This document shows, piece after piece, positions 18,958 to 29,300 of a stretch of 63,109 nt of DNA. How positions within the stretch are numbered: the stretch's first letter is position 1; each line of letters begins with the position of its first letter. The notes beneath the pieces were generated by a model. It ran no database searches. It had not been told where the DNA came from and worked only from the letters and a program-made list of their open reading frames with translations. This DNA comes from Planctomycetota bacterium (lineage in GTDB: Bacteria; Planctomycetota; UBA8742; UBA2392), in the NCBI GenBank assembly GCA_019186845.1, contig JABARW010000001.1, forward strand, positions 1 to 63,109, in the 5' to 3' direction. The position numbers and the translations under genes are program-made.

Positions 18958-19029
18958 CAAAGAGTCTGGGCCGGGTTGAGAACTTGTCCCCCCATAACAA
19001 CAAGCTTCCCAACACCACGGCCCAAAATG

Positions 19030-19049
19030 CGGAGCAGTCACCTGCTCCG
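19030..19049 (-). terminator. possible terminator for the TauE/SafE gene
   Basis: Stem CGGAGCAG / CTGCTCCG of 8 bp with 4-base loop; read on the minus strand it is followed by CATTTTGG. It lies 80 bp beyond the stop codon of the minus-strand permease gene. Confidence 0.45.
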
Positions 19050-19128
19050 AACGGGGCGCGACGTTACCAAGCAGCGCCAAACTGCCAAGATTGTTTTTTG
19101 AAATCATGTGACGTGTCAGGACGCCATC

Positions 19129-19998
19129 TCATGACGCGCCGGATTTGCGCTTGATTGCCAGCCAGACAATCTGTACTGACGCCAGCACCATCAGCACCGC
19201 AAAGATCATCTGCAGGGCGCTCACCGAAATCACCTGCTTCAGGAACACGCCCCCCACCGCAGCCAGCGCTGCCGTCGGGGCCATGACCTTCACGATGCCA
19301 CTTTCAATATTCTTGGCGCGCCAGTGCAGCCATGTACCGAACAAGCTGACCGGCAGGATCATGGCCAGGCTCGTGGCCGTGGCCGCGCGAAATCCCTCGC
19401 CGGAAAAGCGGTCAAAGGCAATCGCCAGCGCCGGCACCACCACAATGCCACCGCCCACACCAAACAGTGATGTCGTGATGCCCGCAAACAAGCCGATGCC
19501 GAGCAGCGCCAGCATCGCCAGCCCGTGATCAGTCGACACGCCAAACTCAATGTGCGCTGAGGCCAGGGGCACAAGCCCGGCGAGCTTCAACGCGCTGAAA
19601 ATCAGCAGCGCCGAGAACGCCAGGCGAAACACACGCTCCGGCAATACCTTGTTGAGCCAGCGGCCGATGTAGGCACCGACCAGCGCCGTTGCCGCCAGCA
19701 GACCCGCCACTTCATAAAACACTTCTTCCGGGGCGCGGAACTCCTGCGCCACAAGCCCCACCACGGCCACGACCGTAATCACCGCCAGTGACGAAGACGC
19801 GGCACGCTTGATGGGAACGCCGGCAAAGGTGCTGAGCAACGGCACCATGATGACTCCGCCACCCACACCCAAGAGCGTGCTGGCCACGCCGGCCAGCAGC
19901 GCCGTGGCCACAATCCAACCTAGCCTGGAGACATCGGTCGGGGTCGCCGGTGTCGTAACGGCGCTGCTTGGAGGCATGGTCGACATGGTGGCGTTCAT
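19129..19998 (-). CDS. TauE/SafE family permease
   Basis: 289 residues from ATG 19998 (a TTG at 20022 is in frame upstream). The TauE/SafE family (UPF0721) comprises eight-helix membrane proteins implicated in export of sulfite, sulfoacetate or other organic anions. The two signature repeats are visible: LLAGVASTLLGVGGGVIMVPLL at about residue 35 and LFAGITTSLFGVGGGIVVVPAL in the second half, each followed by the RAASSSLAVI / RAATATSLAMI turn. The substrate is not deducible; no sulfur genes are adjacent. The N-terminal 25 residues are Thr/Pro-rich and cytoplasmic or periplasmic. Confidence 0.9.
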   Translation of the reverse strand: MNATMSTMPPSSAVTTPATPTDVSRLGWIVATALLAGVASTLLGVGGGVIMVPLLSTFAGVPIKRAASSSLAVITVVAVVGLVAQEFRAPEEVFYEVAGLLAATALVGAYIGRWLNKVLPERVFRLAFSALLIFSALKLAGLVPLASAHIEFGVSTDHGLAMLALLGIGLFAGITTSLFGVGGGIVVVPALAIAFDRFSGEGFRAATATSLAMILPVSLFGTWLHWRAKNIESGIVKVMAPTAALAAVGGVFLKQVISVSALQMIFAVLMVLASVQIVWLAIKRKSGAS

Positions 19999-20062
19999 GG
20001 CTTGCCCGACGGCTCGATGCAAGCCTTAACGTCCGCTGCTATGGAGGTAATCCCAGGCCGGC

Positions 20063-21481
20063 CTACTTGGGCGTGGACGCAAGTTCCACGCGCTCACCCA
20101 GGTCATTGATGGCGAAATCCGCTGCCGCTCGCTCGCCGCCCGCGGCTTTGTCGCATCCACGACAAGTGACCCGTGCCCCTGTCACTTCACCTGCCTCGTT
20201 ACGGGTCAGCTCCCACTCATAGGCGTTGTCCCAGGGGTCCAGGGGCACGACCTTGCCCGGAAGTCGGGGCGCCAAGTCTTCGAGTTTCTCAGGCCATGCC
20301 TTGGTCTCACGCTGATATTCGCCCGCGCGATTCATGATGTCGCGCATCTGGGCCTCAGCCACAGTCACCAGCGCCAGGTTCTCCTCACTGTTCTCAGGCG
20401 CGGGCTTGGGCGCGGGGGCGAGATCGCGCTCGCCTCCCTCTTCCTCGAAGATGGCCTGCCCGGGCATGGGCGAAATGCGGTCTACTCCGTCACCCAGGCC
20501 GCCTGAGCGCCCGTCGCTGCCCAGGCTGATGATGTAGAACTCGTCGTCACTCAACACAACAAACAGATATTCGTTGCCGAAGGCGTCTCTCGGAATCTCG
20601 TTACGGATTCGCTGGGCACCTCTCGTCAAATCCTGAAGCTCGGCGGGCAACTTTTTGTTCGCCTTTTTGTACTGGCGCACGGCCGCCGCCAGGTCCTCCA
20701 CGCGCCAGTCATAATTGGTGCCAAAGCCGCGCCAGTCGTCTTCATTGTTGCGCATCGAGTCGCGCAGGTCGCGCTCGGTGATCGTGAAGTCAGCAGCATG
20801 GCCACTACCGCCTTCTGCGCCATCCGAGCCGTAGCAGATGAAGGCGAAGTTCTCGTTCGGAAGGGCCTTGAACACGAAGGCCTTGCCCCAGGGGTCTAGA
20901 AAGCAGGCCGCCATCAGCTTCTGGTGGTCGCTCTGCGACGCACTCTTGAGGTCGTCAAGACTTTCGGGCCAGGCGCTTTTCTCACGTCGGTGATTGAGGG
21001 CCAACTGTGCAAGCGCCTTCATGCGAAACAGGGCAATCACCTTGAAACCCTGCTGCCGCTGCTCGGCACGTCGTGCCGCCTGGGCCTGGGCTTCCTCGGC
21101 GCTGAGCGTCTGCCGCAGACCATCTTCCGTCCAGACGATGTCCGCATCGCCGCCTTCACCGCCGGGCTTGCCATCAGCGCCAAGGCTCGTGAGTTCGTAG
21201 CCTGTCGATTTGCTGGTCGCGTAAACGAAATCGCGTTCCCATCCATCCTTGGGAAGCTTCTCGATGAGCTGGTTCTTGACCAGTTCGTCCAGTTTATCGG
21301 GATAGGAGCCGAGAACAGACTTCGCGGCTTTGAGGTCTCCCGCAAGTTTTCGCAGCGCGTCCTTGGTGGCGAGAATCTTTGCGCGATCGGCCGCTTTGAC
21401 TTTTGGCGCAGGCTTGTCCTGAGCCAGGTGTGGCATCGCGAGACAGACAAGCAACAAGGTGGCGGCAAGCAGGCGGACCAT
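20063..21481 (-). CDS. secreted protein with four tandem pseudopilin (GspG-like) heads
   Basis: 472 residues from ATG 21481, preceded by GAGGGTG (a GTG at 21493 is an alternative). A cleavable signal peptide (MVRLLAATLLLVCLAMPHLAQ) replaces the prepilin leader and hydrophobic helix of pseudopilins. Four copies of the GspG head follow, each with a helix ending in (W/Y/L)P-x-x-L-x-x-L, a DPWG-type strand and an LGSDG..GG loop. They are YPDKLDELV..LGADGKPGGEGG, WPESLDDLK..LDPWGKAFVF..YGSDGAEGGSG, LPAELQDLT..DAFGNEYLF..LGSDGRSGGLGD, and WPEKLEDLA..LDPWDNAYEW..CRGCDKAAGG. In GspG the LGSDG region binds calcium. No secretion genes are nearby. Function unknown; see findings. Confidence 0.8.
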   Translation of the reverse strand: MVRLLAATLLLVCLAMPHLAQDKPAPKVKAADRAKILATKDALRKLAGDLKAAKSVLGSYPDKLDELVKNQLIEKLPKDGWERDFVYATSKSTGYELTSLGADGKPGGEGGDADIVWTEDGLRQTLSAEEAQAQAARRAEQRQQGFKVIALFRMKALAQLALNHRREKSAWPESLDDLKSASQSDHQKLMAACFLDPWGKAFVFKALPNENFAFICYGSDGAEGGSGHAADFTITERDLRDSMRNNEDDWRGFGTNYDWRVEDLAAAVRQYKKANKKLPAELQDLTRGAQRIRNEIPRDAFGNEYLFVVLSDDEFYIISLGSDGRSGGLGDGVDRISPMPGQAIFEEEGGERDLAPAPKPAPENSEENLALVTVAEAQMRDIMNRAGEYQRETKAWPEKLEDLAPRLPGKVVPLDPWDNAYEWELTRNEAGEVTGARVTCRGCDKAAGGERAAADFAINDLGERVELASTPK

Positions 21482-21577
21482 GTTCACCCTCACTGGCTAT
21501 CATCCTAACAGGCCGAGCCGGTTGTGGCACCTTTGCTCTTTGCGGTGCTCCAGTTCTATCAGCGGGCAGCCGCTGTC

Positions 21578-21605
21578 TTGACGGCAGCCAGCCCGGTATT
21601 ATCTT
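21578..21605 (+). promoter_or_regulatory. sigma70-like promoter for tRNA-Asn
   Basis: TTGACG at 21578-21583, 16-bp spacer, TATCTT at 21600-21605, placing transcription start about 8 bases before the mature tRNA. Spacing and position fit; the -10 box matches consensus at four of six bases. Confidence 0.5.
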
Positions 21606-21619
21606 TCCCCCCTCGCAGT

Positions 21620-21694
21620 TCCGCGGTAGCTCAATGGTAGAGCATTCGACTGTTAATCGACAGGTTGCTGGTTCGAGTCCAGCCCGCGGAGCCA
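21620..21694 (+). tRNA. tRNA-Asn (anticodon GTT)
   Basis: 75 bases with encoded CCA. Acceptor stem TCCGCGG / CCGCGGA followed by G73 and CCA; D-arm AGCTCAATGGTAGAGC; anticodon stem-loop TTCGACTGTTAATCGA with anticodon GTT; T-arm CTGGTTCGAGTCCAG. All stems pair. It is followed at 21708 by a strong terminator. The 3' end of tRNA genes is a common integration site, and the following 14 kb look like accessory DNA. Confidence 0.96.
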
Positions 21695-21707
21695 ACCTAC
21701 AACACAA

Positions 21708-21746
21708 GCGGGGAGCGGCTTTCAAGCCGTTCCCCGCTTCGCTTTT
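21708..21746 (+). terminator. terminator of tRNA-Asn
   Basis: Long stem GCGGGGAGCGGCTT / AAGCCGTTCCCCGC (one G-T pair) closing a very short loop, followed by TTCGCTTTT. Confidence 0.85.
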
Positions 21747-22082
21747 CCATCTCTCAAACGCGACTGTACCGCTAATTGTACCGTCTTAGGCAATCCGTTT
21801 GTGCCCAATCATGGAGCCTATGGCATGGCGCTTCATTCATTCCTATCCGCGGGGACATCGCGCGCGTCGCAAATGGCGGCCAAGCGGTGGCTCAGCCAAT
21901 TTCGTCGAATCAGTGACCAGCTGGATTCACCCTGGCCGCGAGCATGCGTCTCAACGACATCGGCGCGACCGCGCCAATGATGGGACAATGAGCCGATTGC
22001 GAAGAGAATCACCGGCCCATTCAACGAATTGACGCCGGCACTGGACCATTTGCGTAATGCAGTTCGTCAACAGCCTCCCTTC
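21747..22082. other. no supported gene
   Basis: About 336 bases between the tRNA terminator and a doubtful small ORF. The base composition is less GC-rich than the flanking genes. A short direct repeat (CTGTACCG..TTGTACCG, about 21764-21783) is the only structure I see. No family match in any frame. Confidence 0.4.
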
Positions 22083-22448
22083 ATGCCCATCGATCCCGCC
22101 CCGGCGACTCAGGAGGAGCGCATGGCATTTTGGGACCGTTGCCGCATCTGGAAGCAGCGCGTGGCCAAGGCCTATGGCTGGCGAAAGACATGCCGCTCGT
22201 CCCTTGTGAAGCGCAGCGTGCTTGCCGCGCTCTTCCATGCCCCAAGTGGAAAGGACAACGGCGAGCCCGGCATTGCGCGAAGCCTGAGCCAATGGGTCGG
22301 GTCGCCTCCTGACGGACTTCTCGGGCACTTTGGAAGCGGAGTGGCGGGGCTTGCGCCTGTAACCAAGTCCGATCTGAGGGATTCGCTGGAAAGCGTCAGC
22401 GCGATGTTGTTGAGGAACGGTCGTCCACCACAATCGCTCTCCACGTAG
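22083..22448 (+). CDS. hypothetical protein (doubtful)
   Basis: 121 residues from ATG 22083 (MPIDPAPATQEERMAFWDRC); the frame can be extended to a TTG at 22029. CTCAGGAGGAGCGC occurs inside it and does not help with the start. The product is basic, with Trp/Arg-rich GWRKTCRSSLVKRSVLAALF, and has no recognised domain. A stop-free frame also runs antisense, so this may not be a gene. It lies in the accessory region behind tRNA-Asn, next to a small helix-turn-helix ORF of the same orientation. Confidence 0.35.
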   Translation: MPIDPAPATQEERMAFWDRCRIWKQRVAKAYGWRKTCRSSLVKRSVLAALFHAPSGKDNGEPGIARSLSQWVGSPPDGLLGHFGSGVAGLAPVTKSDLRDSLESVSAMLLRNGRPPQSLST

Positions 22449-22570
22449 GAGATGCGCGTTGTCACCGCAGCCGCTGACCACTGGGCGCACATTGAGAGGT
22501 ACTGCGCTGGAAAGTCCTCAGCACCCGCGACGCCGCTCTCGGGCTGATTCGCTGGGCCGAGGACGCGTTG

Positions 22571-22786
22571 ATGCTTGCCGGAACGAAGAGCGGCGCCGCG
22601 CCGGACCGTGAGTCAATGGTCGCAAGCGCACTATTGCTGGCTCGGAAACATCCAGAACTCACGGGCAAGGCAATCGCACGTCAGCTGGGGGTATCGCCAT
22701 CTTGGCTCAGCAAGCAGGCCGAATGGAAGCGATGGCGCGCCGGCAGAAAGCAAGACCGCCGACCGGACAACTCTGAAGAGGACTGA
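22571..22786 (+). CDS. small helix-turn-helix protein, possibly truncated
   Basis: 71 residues from ATG 22571. The central segment LLARKHPELTGKAIARQLGVSPSWLSKQAEWKRWRA is a good helix-turn-helix: helix 2 TGKAIARQLG, turn, recognition helix SPSWLSKQAEW. The tail is basic then acidic (GRKQDRRPDNSEED). The frame remains open upstream to about 22494 without an ATG (LRWKVLSTRDAALGLIRWAED), so the present ORF may be the 3' part of a longer DNA-binding protein. Similar short HTH proteins are frequent in integrated elements. Function unknown. Confidence 0.5.
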   Translation: MLAGTKSGAAPDRESMVASALLLARKHPELTGKAIARQLGVSPSWLSKQAEWKRWRAGRKQDRRPDNSEED

Positions 22787-23340
22787 AGCGGAAATTGCTT
22801 TGGAAAACTTGACCGTCGAACCCGCTATTTATGCGGGTTCGCTGCGTTTCAGGCCGGACGTGTGAACGGCGGTTGAAGTGTGCAGCAACGGGCGGTTGAA
22901 ATGTGCGGCAAATGGCGGGCGACAGGCACAGCACCCCAGACCCACGTTCAAGAGAACATCCGCACCTCGTTCCAATAATCTGCCGCGAAATTCGCGGTGA
23001 CGAAGATAGAGGGACGCACCTCCCATATCTGTCGCACGGACGGAGGAAGTTCTGCGTGCAGAGACGTCAAGGTGTGACCGCTCACGATAATCGTGGATTG
23101 GCACGGTGCGTGGGTCCGGCCTGCGCCCACGAAATCGTGGACGCTGGTGTGCACTGCTCTGAGCACCGAGCCACGCATCGGTTCAGCATCCATACACGAC
23201 CCAATTCTCGGGCCTTTGCGATCTGGTGAATTACCAAATGTCATTTCCTTCATTTTGCGACTTAGCAAATGGAATATCCCCTTTGAAACCTAGCACAGCC
23301 ATGCATGGGTTCGCTAAACTGATTTGCACAGGAGAAGAAA
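22787..23340. other. non-coding stretch before the giant gene
   Basis: About 550 bases without a supported gene. It carries two copies of a 20-bp motif (see repeat at 22867) and is more AT-rich towards 23230-23330, where the promoter of the giant lipoprotein gene probably lies. AGGAGAAGAAA directly precedes ATG 23341. Confidence 0.5.
22867..22909 (+). repeat. left pair of direct motif GGGCGGTTGAAA(A/T)GTG(A/C)(A/G)GC
   Basis: Copies at 22867-22886 and 22890-22909, 23 bp apart start to start. The same motif occurs twice, same orientation, at 34989-35008 and 35027-35046, on the other side of the giant gene. Repeated motifs of the GGCGGTTGAAAA type are known at the multi-repeat ends of IS21-family elements (from general knowledge). 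No istA/istB gene is present here, so these would be decayed or solo ends. Confidence 0.55.
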
Positions 23341-26300
23341 ATGCGATACACAGCGCTTCTTGGCATTGCGTTGGCGACCCTGACACTTGTCTTGTCTGGT
23401 TGCGGCGGTGGCGGTGACACTGGAGGAGGAGGCGGCGGCGGTGGAGGCGGTACTATCCTGCTGCCCCCATCGGTTTATCCGCCGCCCTCGGGTTCGACAG
23501 GCGGCTACCAGATTCTGGTCGATGCAACCGAGGGGCAGTACTACTCGTTGCTTGTCACTGGGTCGGGTGGCGCCGTTCCCTACACTTGGGTGGCGCCCGT
23601 ATTGCCCGCTGGCCTGACCCTGACGCAAGGCACTCCGACGGCCGTCCTGGCGGGTGTTCCTACAGCGCCGGGAACCTTGCAATTCACGATCAGTTATTCG
23701 GATGTTTCGGGCGCCAGCGGCAGCATCAACCTGCAACTGACCGTGCTGCCTGTGCCGCCCGCCTTTGCGTTCAATACGCTCGTCCTGCCGGATGGCGTTC
23801 AAGGCCAGCCCTATTCGGAACCCATCAGCGTCAGTGGCGGTAGCGCTCCTTACAGTTGGAGTACGCTTTTTGGTCCGCTGCCGCCTAACCTGAGCTTGGG
23901 CTCCTCGGGCAGCCCCAACAATACAATCTCCGGCATGGCCGGAACGCCCGGCACATACAACTTTATGGTTCGCTGTACCGATGTGACCGGCGACTACTGC
24001 GTGCGCGGCTACTCACTGGTGATTCGTCCGCGGGACATCCTGATCTCACCGGCGAGCCTGCCCGCTGGCACTGAAGGCGGCAGCTACGGTTATTCGCTCT
24101 CGGCCCAAGGTGGAACGGGTACGGGCTATGCCTACGTCGTCAGTGCGGGCAGCTTGCCCAATGGCGTGGCGCTCTCTGCGGCGGGGCAATTCAGCGGCAG
24201 TCCCAGCACAGCCGGTACTTTTTCCTTCGATTTGACGGTGACAGACTCGGGCACAGGCTACAACACTTACTCGCGAAGCATCACCGTTTATCCAGCCACC
24301 ACCGCAATCCAGATTCTAACGCCCAGCATACTTCCCAACGCTGATCAGAACCGGCCGTACTCGGTCAACTTCTCGGCGGTAGGAGGCACCGGCCTCAGTT
24401 ATGCCTGGACGCTGATGCAGGGCACACTCCCGCACGGAACCACGCTGGGAGCTTCGGGAACGCCCATGACTACGCTAAGCGGGGTGCCGCAGTATTCCAC
24501 GGTGTACACCTTCACATTGCAGGTCACGGATTCCGCCTCCAACACCACCACCAAGGCCTTTCAGGTTTATGTCGCGCCGGGTGGCCAACCCGTTGCGATA
24601 TCAACAACAAGCCCGCTGCCCAGCGCGCGCATCCAGGCGGCCTACTCAACGAACCTGCAGGTCACGGCTGGCACGCCGGGCTACATATGGCATCTGGACA
24701 GCGGAGCGCTTCCGCCCGGCATGAGCTTCGGAAGTCCCGTGGGATCGACCTGGACTCTGACCGGTTCGCCCACCAGCCTTGGAACGTTTCAGTTCACTGT
24801 CAGTGTCACGGACCTGCTCAATCAGCGTGCCGTCAAGACCTTTGACATTGATGTGGTGCCACCGCCATTGCTGACCATCACTTCCAGCGGCTCGCTGCCC
24901 AACGGCCAAACCGGCGCGCCTTACACCCAGGACATCTACGCCTATGGCGGCGCGCAAGCCGGTTTTTCATGGACGCTCACGGCGGGTTCGCTGCCACCCG
25001 GTCTGAGTTTCACCGCCACGGGAACGCCCTACACGACGTTGAGCGGTACACCCACGACGGTCGGGAACTACGTTTTTGAGCTGACGGTTACGGATTCGGC
25101 TTCGAACACCGCTTTCCTTCAATTCTCGCTCACCATCAATCCGCCCCCCGGCGTTCTGGCCATATTGACCCAAACCGTTCCCGACGGCGCCATCGGCGCG
25201 GCTTACTCGCAGCAGATCACCGCCACAGGCGGATTGGGCCCGTATACTTGGAGCATTCTTGCGGGAGCTCTGCCCGCCGGGCTCTCGATTTCATCCGGCA
25301 CGCCTGCGGGTGCGATCGCGGGTACACCCACAGCCGCGGGCACTTTCAATTTCACGGTTCAAGTGACGGATTCATTGGCCGCGACTGCGCAACAGGCCTT
25401 CTCGATGGAGGTCTCGAACTACGCTCTGCGCATTCAACTGAAGCTGCCGGCCCAGGCCATGGTCGGGCAAGCCTACGCCGATACGTTCACTGCGGAGGGC
25501 GGGGCCGCGCCCTATTCCTGGTCGCTCGATTCAGGCGCACTGCCGACTGGCTTGAGCCTCGCGTCCGGAACGCCCGGTGCGACCATCAGCGGCACGCCCA
25601 CGACGGCAGGCTTGTATTACGCGCGCCTGCGGGTACGCGACAGCCTTGGTTGGTTTGACTACCTGCCTTTGCGTGTGATCGTCATGCCCCCGGCAGCCGG
25701 GGCATTGACGATCATCAATACGACGCTGCCCGACGTCGATACCGGCTCGGACATTCATGAGCCCATTATCGCCGCAGGCGGAACGCCGCCCTACACTTGG
25801 GCCGTGGTGGGGACGCTGCCCGGGTCGCTTCAACTCTTGCCCTGCGGCGACTATGCCGCGCTGCGAGGCAACACTTCGGGGGGCACCTCAGTTCTCACCA
25901 TCCAAGTGAGCGACAGCGCTAGCAACACCTTTCAGCGCGTACTGAATTTCAATGTTCACGGGATTTTCAACAGCAATGTTGACGCATTTGGGGCAGCAAC
26001 GGCCGGCACGCCTGCGAGTTTCGACATCACGACCTACGGCGGCACAGGTGCGTTCACCTGGAGCGTTATTGAAGGCGCATTGCCCGCGGGCATGACCTTC
26101 ACTCCGGGCACGCCTGATGCAACGGTTTCAGGCACGCCGACACAAGCGGGCGGTTACTTTTTCCGCGTTCGCGCAGTTGACACGGCGGGCTGGAGATTTG
26201 AGCAGACCATTGTTGGAGAAATCCTCCCGGCTGGAGCCTCGCTGGGCATCGACGTTTCCATGACCGCACGCATGGCCTATGGCGCTGCGGGCAGCGGCTA

Positions 26301-29300
26301 CTACGAAGGCGTCTTTCCCACAGGCAGCACGGGGCCCTTCACATGGAGTGTCAAGCGCGGCTACTTGCCCAAGGGCCTTTCGTTCTCCGCGTCACAGACG
26401 GTGGGTTACACCGTAGTGCAGGGTACCGCCCAGTTCGGCGGGCAGTTTGTGGTGATCATTGAAGTGACGGACACTTCCACGTCTGCTTCGATCGAGCGGG
26501 CTTTGCACCTCGGGATCACGCCGGGAGGGCCCGCTTTCTCCACGCTCTCTCTGCCCAACGCCACCTGGGGTACGCCCTATAGCCAATCCATCTCCTGCAC
26601 ACAGGTCTTTAGCAGCGGCATCACGTGGCTCCTGCACAGCGGCGCGCTGCCGCCAGGCATGTCGCTGAACATGAGCGGCGATCCCAGCACTACTCTCGCG
26701 GGCACGTGCACCGTTTCCGGGAATTACTCTTTTGAGTTGAGCGCCCTGGGCCCGGGCGGCACGGCGGCAAGGCGACAATTCTCGTTGAGCGTCGCCGGCG
26801 GCCCCAAACTCCAGTTCCTGGTGCAACCAGGTAACACGGTTGCAGGGCAAGTGATAACCCCGGCTGTTCAAGTGGAGATCACAGATGGTTCGGGTACGCG
26901 CATTCCCACCGCCACCAATGCCGTGACGATTGCCCTGGATCAGAACCCCAGCGGCTCGGTTCTTGGCGGAACTCTGACGGTCAATGCCGTGGCGGGCGTG
27001 GCCACTTTCAACAACCTGACGCTCTCCATCGCCATGCCGGCCGCGCAACACACGCTGCGCGCGACGGCCATCGGGCTAACCGATGCCATCAGCTGGCCAT
27101 TCCAGAGCCTGAACCCCGCGGCGACCGGCGTGCGCCTTGGGTTCGTGGCGCAGCCCTCAAACGCAGTTGCTGGGCAGAACATCGCCCCGGCGATTACGGT
27201 TGAGGTTCAGGACGCCTTTGGCATGCGTGACACGACTTCAACGGCTTCCATCACGCTGACCATCGATTTCAACGCCGGAGGAGCGGTTCTCTCAGGGACA
27301 CTGACGCAGGCCGCAGTGAATGGCCTTGCGACCTTTGCCGCAGTCTCACTCAATCGCACCGGCGCAGGCTACTCGCTCAAGGCTTCAGCAACGGGACTTC
27401 AGGGCGGCATAAGCGCAGGCTTCACGATCACGCCCGACGTGCCGAACAAACTGCTGTTTGTGGAGAGCCTGTATGCGTTTGAATCCGGCGTTTCGTATGG
27501 CGTTACCGTGCGCGTGCAGGTCAGCGACCAGTTCAACAATTTGATTCCCAGTGCGACCAACCTGGTCACGCTCTCTCCCAACGGCTCCGGTTCAAGCTTT
27601 GCACTGAGCGGTACCACTTCCGTCAATGCTGTCAATGGCATCGCTTCGTTTACGAACCTGGTCTGCACAACCGCGGTGTACACTGCGGGGTGCAGTATTC
27701 TTGCGAATACCACAGGCCTCGCCCAAGCCATGAGCAGCGTTTTTTACGTCATCCCTGCTCCGTCAACCAGCGGGCCTGTCAGGGCCAAGTTCGTCGTCGA
27801 GCCCCTCGATTGCGATGCGGGCCAGGCCTTCGGAGTGACGGTTGAACTCCTGCAAAGCAACGACGACCGTGCTTGGGGCGCGACCAACAACGTAACGCTT
27901 TCGTTTCAGACAACACCGGCCGGGCCCGGTCCCTCCGCGATCCTTAGTGGCACATTGACAGCGGCATGCGTCAATGGACGCGCAACATTTTCCGGAATTT
28001 CGATCAACCGCGCGGGCGGGTTCTTCCAGTTGCGCGGTGTTGCGGCAGGAATGCCGGGTGGATATTTCAATCCCGAGGCTGTTAGCCGCCAGTTCTCGGT
28101 TCGGCCGGGCGCCGCGAGCCAGTTGACATTCGCGACCCAGACCACGGACGTCGCCGTTGCAACGGCGTTCGCTCCCGACGTCGAGGTGCAGGTTACGGAC
28201 AGTTTCGGAAACTATGTCACCACGGGTACCCCCGTGGTATCCGCAAGCATCGACGCCAACCCAGGAGCCGCGTCACTGGTCGGCAACTCGATTGTCAACG
28301 CGTTCGGCGGCAGGGCGCGGTTCATCGGACTTGGGCTGACTCAGCCGGGACGCAACTATCGCCTGGCCGCCTCGGCCACGGGCCTTACCGGCGCACTCAG
28401 CAACCAGTTCCATGTGATTGGCCCGGCTGCGGTTTTGCTCCAGGTCGGCAGCGTATCTCCGAATAACGCGCTGCCCAATACGCCCCTGAGCATGATATTC
28501 GAGATTAACGACGTTGCGGGAACGCGCGTCACTACGGGCACACATCTTGTTTCCATAGCCTTTGAGACCAACCCGGCAGCGACCACATTGACTGGCACGC
28601 TCAACGCTTCGTCATCGGCAGGCGTCGTCAGCTTCAGCAACGTCAGAGTGATGGGGCCAGGCCAGGCATTCAAGCTGGTAGCGACGGCTTCTGGCCTGGC
28701 GCCTGGCCTCACGGGATCATTCAACGTGGCTGGCCCCGTGTCCGTCATGCGGCTCAACGGCACGGCTACCGATATTGCGGCGGGGGTCGCCTCCAGCTTC
28801 CCCATCCAGCTTGTGGATGCATTTGGCAACGTGATGACCAACGCTACGAACACAGTAAACGTTGCTCTCGGAGCCAACCCAGGCGGCAGCACGCTTTCTG
28901 GAACCACAAGTGTTGTCGCCGTCAACGGCGTGGCCGCATTTGGCAACCTCTCCATCAACAACCCCGGCTCCGGTTACACACTTGTGTTCACCTCCTCGGG
29001 CCTGCCCAACCTGACAGTGGGCCCTTTTGACGTCGTTTCTTCAACTACGCCCTACAGCCTGGCCTTTGTCACGCAACCCCAGAGTTCCTACGTAGGCGGC
29101 ACCTTCAGTTGCTCGGTGCGTATCCGCAATGTCACCGGATCTACGCTGACGGGCTCCACGCTGCCCATCTCTGTCGCACTGCTGGACGAGCCACAGGGTG
29201 CAGTGCTCAGCGGCACGGTCACAGTCGATGCGGTCAACGGCGTGGCAACCTTCAGCGGGCTTGGCTGCAGCAAGAAAGGCACAGCGCTGCGCCTCTTTGC

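Noticed and set aside
23400..23460. Phase-variable repeat in the poly-Gly codons of the giant gene
   Set aside because: The G-rich tract varies in triplets, so slippage would change linker length but not the frame.
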